9,231 nt of DNA. Origin: an uncultured Campylobacter sp. (GTDB taxonomy: Bacteria > Campylobacterota > Campylobacteria > Campylobacterales > Campylobacteraceae). The translations under genes were made by a program, and so were the position numbers. Of the stretch, positions 6,182 to 9,231 are shown piece by piece; the first letter of the stretch is position 1, and every line of letters begins with the position of its first letter. The stretch spans positions 1-9,231 of the forward strand of contig NZ_CALHHX010000036.1 of NCBI RefSeq assembly GCF_938030685.1, in the 5' to 3' direction. The notes beneath the pieces were generated by a model. That model was not told the origin of the DNA. It did no database searches and worked only from the letters and a program-made list of their open reading frames with translations.

Positions 6182-6895
6182 ATGAAAAAAATCATCCTTC
6201 TTGTTGCCGCGCTTGCGGGCATATTGTTTGCCAAAAGCGTAGAGCTCGCCACACCGCCCAATCATAAAGACGGCGTAAATCACCTAGAATTGGTGCTGAT
6301 CTTAGATAAATCGGGCTCGATGAGCGGGCTTGAGAGCGATACGATCGGCGGATTTAACTCGATGATAGAAAAGGAGCGCAAAGAGGGCATCGACGCGAGC
6401 GTCACGACCGTGCTTTTCGATACGAAATTTAATGTCATCCACGACCGCACGCCGCTTGCGAAGGTCGAAAATCTAACGTCCAAGGAGTACTACGCCGGTG
6501 GCAACACCGCGCTACTTGACGCCGTCGGCAGCACGATAGCACGTATCGAGCGGGTACCAGACATCTATGCCAAAAACAATCGCGTGCTTTTCGTCATCAT
6601 CACCGACGGGCAGGAAAACTCGAGCCGCGAATACTCCAAAGCGCAGATCAAAAAGATGATTAGCGACAAGCAGGAAAAATACGACTGGGAATTTATCTTT
6701 TTAGGCGCTAATATCGACGCCGCGAGCGAAGCACAAAGCATCGGCATTAAAAGCGAAAATGCCCTAAAATACGAGAATTCCAAAGAGGGCGTGAGTAAAA
6801 ATTTCGAAGCGGCGGCTGAGGTATCCAAGGACGTAGCGACCGATAACAAAGCCAACTCGAAATGGCGCGACAAGGTGCTTCAGGACAAAAAATAG
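6182..6895 (+). CDS. Exported von Willebrand factor A domain protein
   Basis: The 237-residue product begins with a Sec-type signal sequence (MKK, then a hydrophobic core at about 4-16, with likely cleavage near residues 17-19). The rest is essentially one VWA domain. Its MIDAS is complete: D42-x-S44-x-S46 (DKSGSM), T109 in GGNTALLDA, and D142 in TDGQEN, so it should bind Mg2+ or Mn2+ and a protein ligand. FIFLGANIDA (171-180) matches the YegL/TerY-like VWA group, whose known members are largely cytoplasmic, so the signal sequence is notable. The C-terminal part (195-237) is charged and probably helical. There is no transmembrane anchor or sorting motif, so a periplasmic or secreted protein is inferred. 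It stands alone, with no MoxR ATPase or kinase neighbour that would suggest its partner. Confidence 0.85.
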   Translation: MKKIILLVAALAGILFAKSVELATPPNHKDGVNHLELVLILDKSGSMSGLESDTIGGFNSMIEKERKEGIDASVTTVLFDTKFNVIHDRTPLAKVENLTSKEYYAGGNTALLDAVGSTIARIERVPDIYAKNNRVLFVIITDGQENSSREYSKAQIKKMISDKQEKYDWEFIFLGANIDAASEAQSIGIKSENALKYENSKEGVSKNFEAAAEVSKDVATDNKANSKWRDKVLQDKK

Positions 6896-7428
6896 CAAAG
6901 CACAAAGCAATGCGCGCTAGAAAATGAAGCGCCGCCGTTAAAACGAGCTTTTGCGCTAAATATTCAGCGCAAAAACACAGACGGTAGCGCAAAATAAGCT
7001 TTAGTAAAACATGGGCGGCGGCACGGAAACAGATAGTGCGCCGGGTCGCTTGCCGAAAAATTTAACGCGAATATGTGCCGCAAGAAAAATAGGCGCACGA
7101 GGAAAAAACGGCGCTAAGTGAAGCCGAAAACTCCGTGAGCTTAGCGGTACGGCGCGCGTATTGATTTTTACTCGGCACATTTTAAAATTTTATTTTGACT
7201 TTTTCATGCGCCGCGCGGTATTGCTTTTACCGGCGCTGCTTTGTGCGGCGCGGAAACGCAAATTTGCTCGCTAAATTTAAACGCTTCGCGCAGGCATCAT
7301 TAAATTTGATGCGCTAATTTTGCAATTTTGCAAGCGAGGCTAAATTTAATTTAATACGCGTAAACAAAATTTTCTAGTCTAAATTCAGACGCTTCGCGAA
7401 GGGCGCCGAATTTGCAGCGAGCAAACCG

Positions 7429-7545
7429 CATTTCGCAGAGAAAGCTAAATTTACGGCGCGCAAATTCCATATTTTGTGAGAAGCGCATAAATTTTGCCTT
7501 TCGCAAGTGATAGCTAAATTCCGCCTTTCGCAAGCGGCGCTAAAT
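7429..7545. repeat. Degenerate ~27-bp repeats with GCCTTTCGCAAG core
   Basis: Two adjacent units, 7488-7514 and 7515-7540, each read TAAATT-(TT or CC)-GCCTTTCGCAAG followed by a GC-ending tail. The core is identical at 7496-7507 and 7523-7534. A weaker third copy (CATTTCGCAGAGAAAGCTAAAT, split by differences) lies around 7429-7450. The minus strand is open through the array (7351-7533) and gives a peptide of repeating RKAxF-like units, best explained by the repeat itself. Confidence 0.5.
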
Positions 7546-7617
7546 TTTAAAATTTCGCCGCCGCAAAACGGGCTCAGCCAATAAGCGCGGCTGAATTAAA
7601 ATTTCGTAAATTTAACT

Positions 7618-7624
7618 AGGAGGA
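7618..7624 (+). promoter_or_regulatory. Strong Shine-Dalgarno AGGAGGA
   Basis: This is the strongest ribosome binding site in the window. It lies 5 bases before the ATG at 7630 and firmly sets the start of the PLP enzyme gene. Confidence 0.8.
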
Positions 7625-7629
7625 AGCTT

Positions 7630-8742
7630 ATGAGGGTATCAGAGATCGACACGCCGGCGCTACTGATTGATCGCGAAATCGTGCTTCGCAACCTGCAAAA
7701 GATGCAAAGCTACACAGACGCCGCAGGCGTGAGCCTGCGCCCACACACTAAAACGCACAAAATGCCCTATTTCGCGAAGCTGCAAGAAAGCCTCGGCGCT
7801 GCGGGCATCACGGTCGCCAAAACGGGCGAGGCCGAGATCATGGCGGCAAACGGGCTAAAAGATATATTTATCGCAAACGAGATCGTGGGTGAGCTGAAAT
7901 TTCAGCGCATCATCGCGCTTTTGCGCGCGGGGGTAAACTTAAGCTTCGGCGCAGATAGCATAGAGCAGGCGGGCCTGATAGAGCGCGCCTTTGAGCGCAG
8001 CGGCACGAAGGCCTGCGTGCTTGCCGAGATCGAAGTGGGCGAAAACCGCTCGGGCTTTATAGAAAAGCAAGATTTCGCGGCGTTTATAAAATTTCTAAAA
8101 GGCTGCAAAAATATAGAATTCCGCGGCGTATTCTCCCACGACGGCCACTCCTACAAGGCCGCTGATAAAAGCGAATGCGAGCGCATCCACCTAGCCGCGC
8201 AGCGCCGCACGCTGGAGTTTGCGGATATCGCGCGCGAGCTAGCTCTGCCCGCACGCGTCGTTAGTATCGGCTCGACGCCCTCGCTCATCAACGATTTTGA
8301 AATTTTAAAGGGCGTCACCGAGATCCGCCCGGGCACATATATCTTTATGGACGCCTCACAGGCGCAGGCGTACGGCGATTATTCAATGAACGCCGCAAGC
8401 ATCCTTACGACCGTCATCAGCAGACCTACGGCGGATCGCATCATCACCGACGTCGGCGCCAAGGGGCTCACGCAGCAAAGGCGCACCGAGGGCTTTACGG
8501 CAACGCCCGGGCTCGGACGCATAAAGATAAAGGGCACGGACGTGTGGATAAAGGGCGTTTACGACGAGCATGCGATCATCTACGACAGAGCGCTGCGAGA
8601 CGCCGTGCGCGTGGGCGATCGGCTTGAAATTTATCCGAACCACATCTGCCCCGTCGTAAATTTACACGAGTTCGCCTACCTCGTTAGCGGCGGCGAGGTC
8701 ATAGAAAAGATCGCTGTGCTATGCAGGGGCAAACTGCAATGA
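7630..8742 (+). CDS. PLP-dependent D-threonine aldolase / D-serine dehydratase family enzyme
   Basis: This 370-residue cytoplasmic enzyme has the fold-type III layout, an alanine-racemase-like barrel followed by a beta domain. DTPALLID (7-14) is the family's N-terminal signature. RPHTKTHK (37-44) carries the PLP-binding lysine, most likely K41. KTGEAEIM (64-71) is a conserved pocket strand and GSTPS (214-218) the likely phosphate-binding loop. PNHICPVVN (336-344) supplies H338 and C340, the metal-binding pair known in D-serine dehydratases and D-threonine aldolases. The reaction is cleavage of D-threonine-type beta-hydroxy amino acids or deamination of D-serine; sequence alone does not separate them. 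The length is normal and all key residues are intact. The DNA-repair gene that follows after 142 bases is probably a separate unit. Confidence 0.88.
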   Translation: MRVSEIDTPALLIDREIVLRNLQKMQSYTDAAGVSLRPHTKTHKMPYFAKLQESLGAAGITVAKTGEAEIMAANGLKDIFIANEIVGELKFQRIIALLRAGVNLSFGADSIEQAGLIERAFERSGTKACVLAEIEVGENRSGFIEKQDFAAFIKFLKGCKNIEFRGVFSHDGHSYKAADKSECERIHLAAQRRTLEFADIARELALPARVVSIGSTPSLINDFEILKGVTEIRPGTYIFMDASQAQAYGDYSMNAASILTTVISRPTADRIITDVGAKGLTQQRRTEGFTATPGLGRIKIKGTDVWIKGVYDEHAIIYDRALRDAVRVGDRLEIYPNHICPVVNLHEFAYLVSGGEVIEKIAVLCRGKLQ

Positions 8743-8884
8743 GCGGGCAAATTTAAAGGTGCGGCGAGATAAAATTTAGCCTCTAATCTAGGGCGCGGCC
8801 AAATTCAAGACGCGAATTTATCGCCGCTCAGGCTGCGGCACAAAGCGCGCCGAATTTGACAACGAAATTTAACGAAAGGCGAAA
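8743..8884. other. Intergenic spacer before the DNA glycosylase gene
   Basis: These 142 bases have the usual AAATTT-rich words and a TAAAAT (8771-8776) that might be a -10 box. AAAGG (8875-8879) is 5 bases before the ATG at 8885. No clear terminator is seen. Confidence 0.45.
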
Positions 8885-9231
8885 ATGAGGCTTTGGACGA
8901 TAAACTTTAAATATCTCGACGCAAAGGGGCTAGTCGCACTTTGGCGCGAGGCGCTGCTAGCTAAAAACGTGCTGGCGGGGCTAACTAAAGGCTACAAAAA
9001 TCACCCGCAGCTTGACCGCTTTTACGCGCATGAAAACGCGTGTGAGGCGATAAATGCGTATCTGGCGGAGGTTTATGCGCAGGCCTGCGCTCGCGGCTAT
9101 AAATTTGACGCGGCAAAAGTAGGCGAATTTGACGAGCGAAATTTAGCCAAAATAGCCGTCACTCGCGGACAGATAGAGTATGAATTCGCCTTTTTGCAAG
9201 AGAAGCTAAAATCACGCGATATCAAGGCTTA
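8885..9231 (+). CDS. Pyrimidine-dimer DNA glycosylase / endonuclease V-like protein (partial, 3' end outside window)
   Basis: The frame from ATG 8885 stays open to the window end for 115 codons. The N-terminus MRLWTINFKYLDAKGLVALW, then RE with ALLAKNVLAG, and KGYKNHPQLDRF (residues 36-47) match the bacterial branch of the pyrimidine-dimer glycosylase family (PF03013), whose T4 member removes UV-induced cyclobutane dimers and nicks the strand by beta-elimination. E22 in LWRE aligns with the catalytic Glu23 of T4 endonuclease V. When R2 is aligned with T4 Arg3, the T4 nucleophile Thr2 falls on the initiator Met1, so the nucleophile would have to be the Met amine or another residue. The family's T4 enzyme is 138 residues and this one is at least 115, with the C-terminus unseen. 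A role in UV or other base-damage repair is inferred. Confidence 0.82.
   Translation, partial: MRLWTINFKYLDAKGLVALWREALLAKNVLAGLTKGYKNHPQLDRFYAHENACEAINAYLAEVYAQACARGYKFDAAKVGEFDERNLAKIAVTRGQIEYEFAFLQEKLKSRDIKA

Larger units (their letters stand above)
6896..7629. other. Long gene-poor region with hairpins and degenerate repeats
   Basis: I find no supportable gene in these 734 bases. Structures seen are a 9-bp inverted repeat TTTTGCGCT (6949-6957)/AGCGCAAAA (6966-6974), CGCTAAG (7112-7118)/CTTAGCG (7140-7146), GCGCCGC (7208-7214)/GCGGCGC (7245-7251), and TCAGCC (7574-7579)/GGCTGA (7589-7594) just ahead of the next gene. From about 7260 on there are many (C)TAAATT words with TTCGC motifs, described separately. 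A TAAAAT at 7597-7602 may be the -10 of the following gene. No tRNA, rRNA or CRISPR is recognisable. Confidence 0.55.

Noticed and set aside
6949..6974. TTTTGCGCT/AGCGCAAAA inverted repeat as the terminator of the VWA gene
   Set aside because: The T-run precedes and the A-run follows the stem on both strands, the opposite of an intrinsic terminator.
7009..7119. 36-codon plus-strand frame beginning ATGGGCGGC
   Set aside because: It has no ribosome binding site and a composition like the surrounding spacer.
7351..7533. Minus-strand open frame with RKAxF-like repeats
   Set aside because: It follows the DNA repeat units, is compositionally simple, and lacks a ribosome binding site.

Overview
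The window looks like a chromosomal segment of an epsilonproteobacterium, most likely a Campylobacter of the higher-GC oral group (C. gracilis-like). This is inferred from the very frequent AAATTT/TAAAATTT words between genes, TAAAAT/TATAAT -10 boxes without clear -35 boxes, AAGGA-type ribosome binding sites, and G+C-rich coding mixed with A+T-rich spacers. No database search was possible, so the species is a guess.

Layout. 1-112: 3' end of a membrane-protein gene. 418-1431 (+): an A+T-rich gene for a zeta-toxin-family P-loop kinase with its own promoter and no visible antitoxin. 1638-2798 (-): a PepSY-TM inner-membrane protein behind a TATAAT promoter overlapped by a Fur-box-like palindrome, pointing to iron control. 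3151-3840 and 3885-4607 (+): two adjacent, divergent paralogous membrane proteins of unknown function that share a Cys-containing external loop and a cytoplasmic EWExLPF motif. 4965-5858 (+): an EamA/DMT-family permease. 6182-6895 (+): an exported von Willebrand factor A protein with a complete MIDAS. 7630-8742 (+): a type-III-fold PLP enzyme of the D-threonine aldolase/D-serine dehydratase family. 8885 to the window end (+): the first 115 codons of a pyrimidine-dimer DNA glycosylase (T4 endonuclease V-like).

The spacers are long and structured. 4608-4964 holds a 12-bp tandem duplication and three ~25-bp degenerate units. 5859-6181 holds five copies of a 10-11-bp word in both orientations that can form alternative hairpins. 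6896-7629 is 734 bases with no convincing gene and further degenerate repeats. Some of these repeats stay open on the minus strand and give spurious repetitive peptides.

The genes do not form one pathway. The window reads as several independent one- or two-gene units. The best candidates for something undescribed are the tandem Cys-loop membrane pair, the orphan zeta-like kinase that appears to lack the canonical zeta catalytic segment, and the AAAATTCCACG inverted-repeat cluster.
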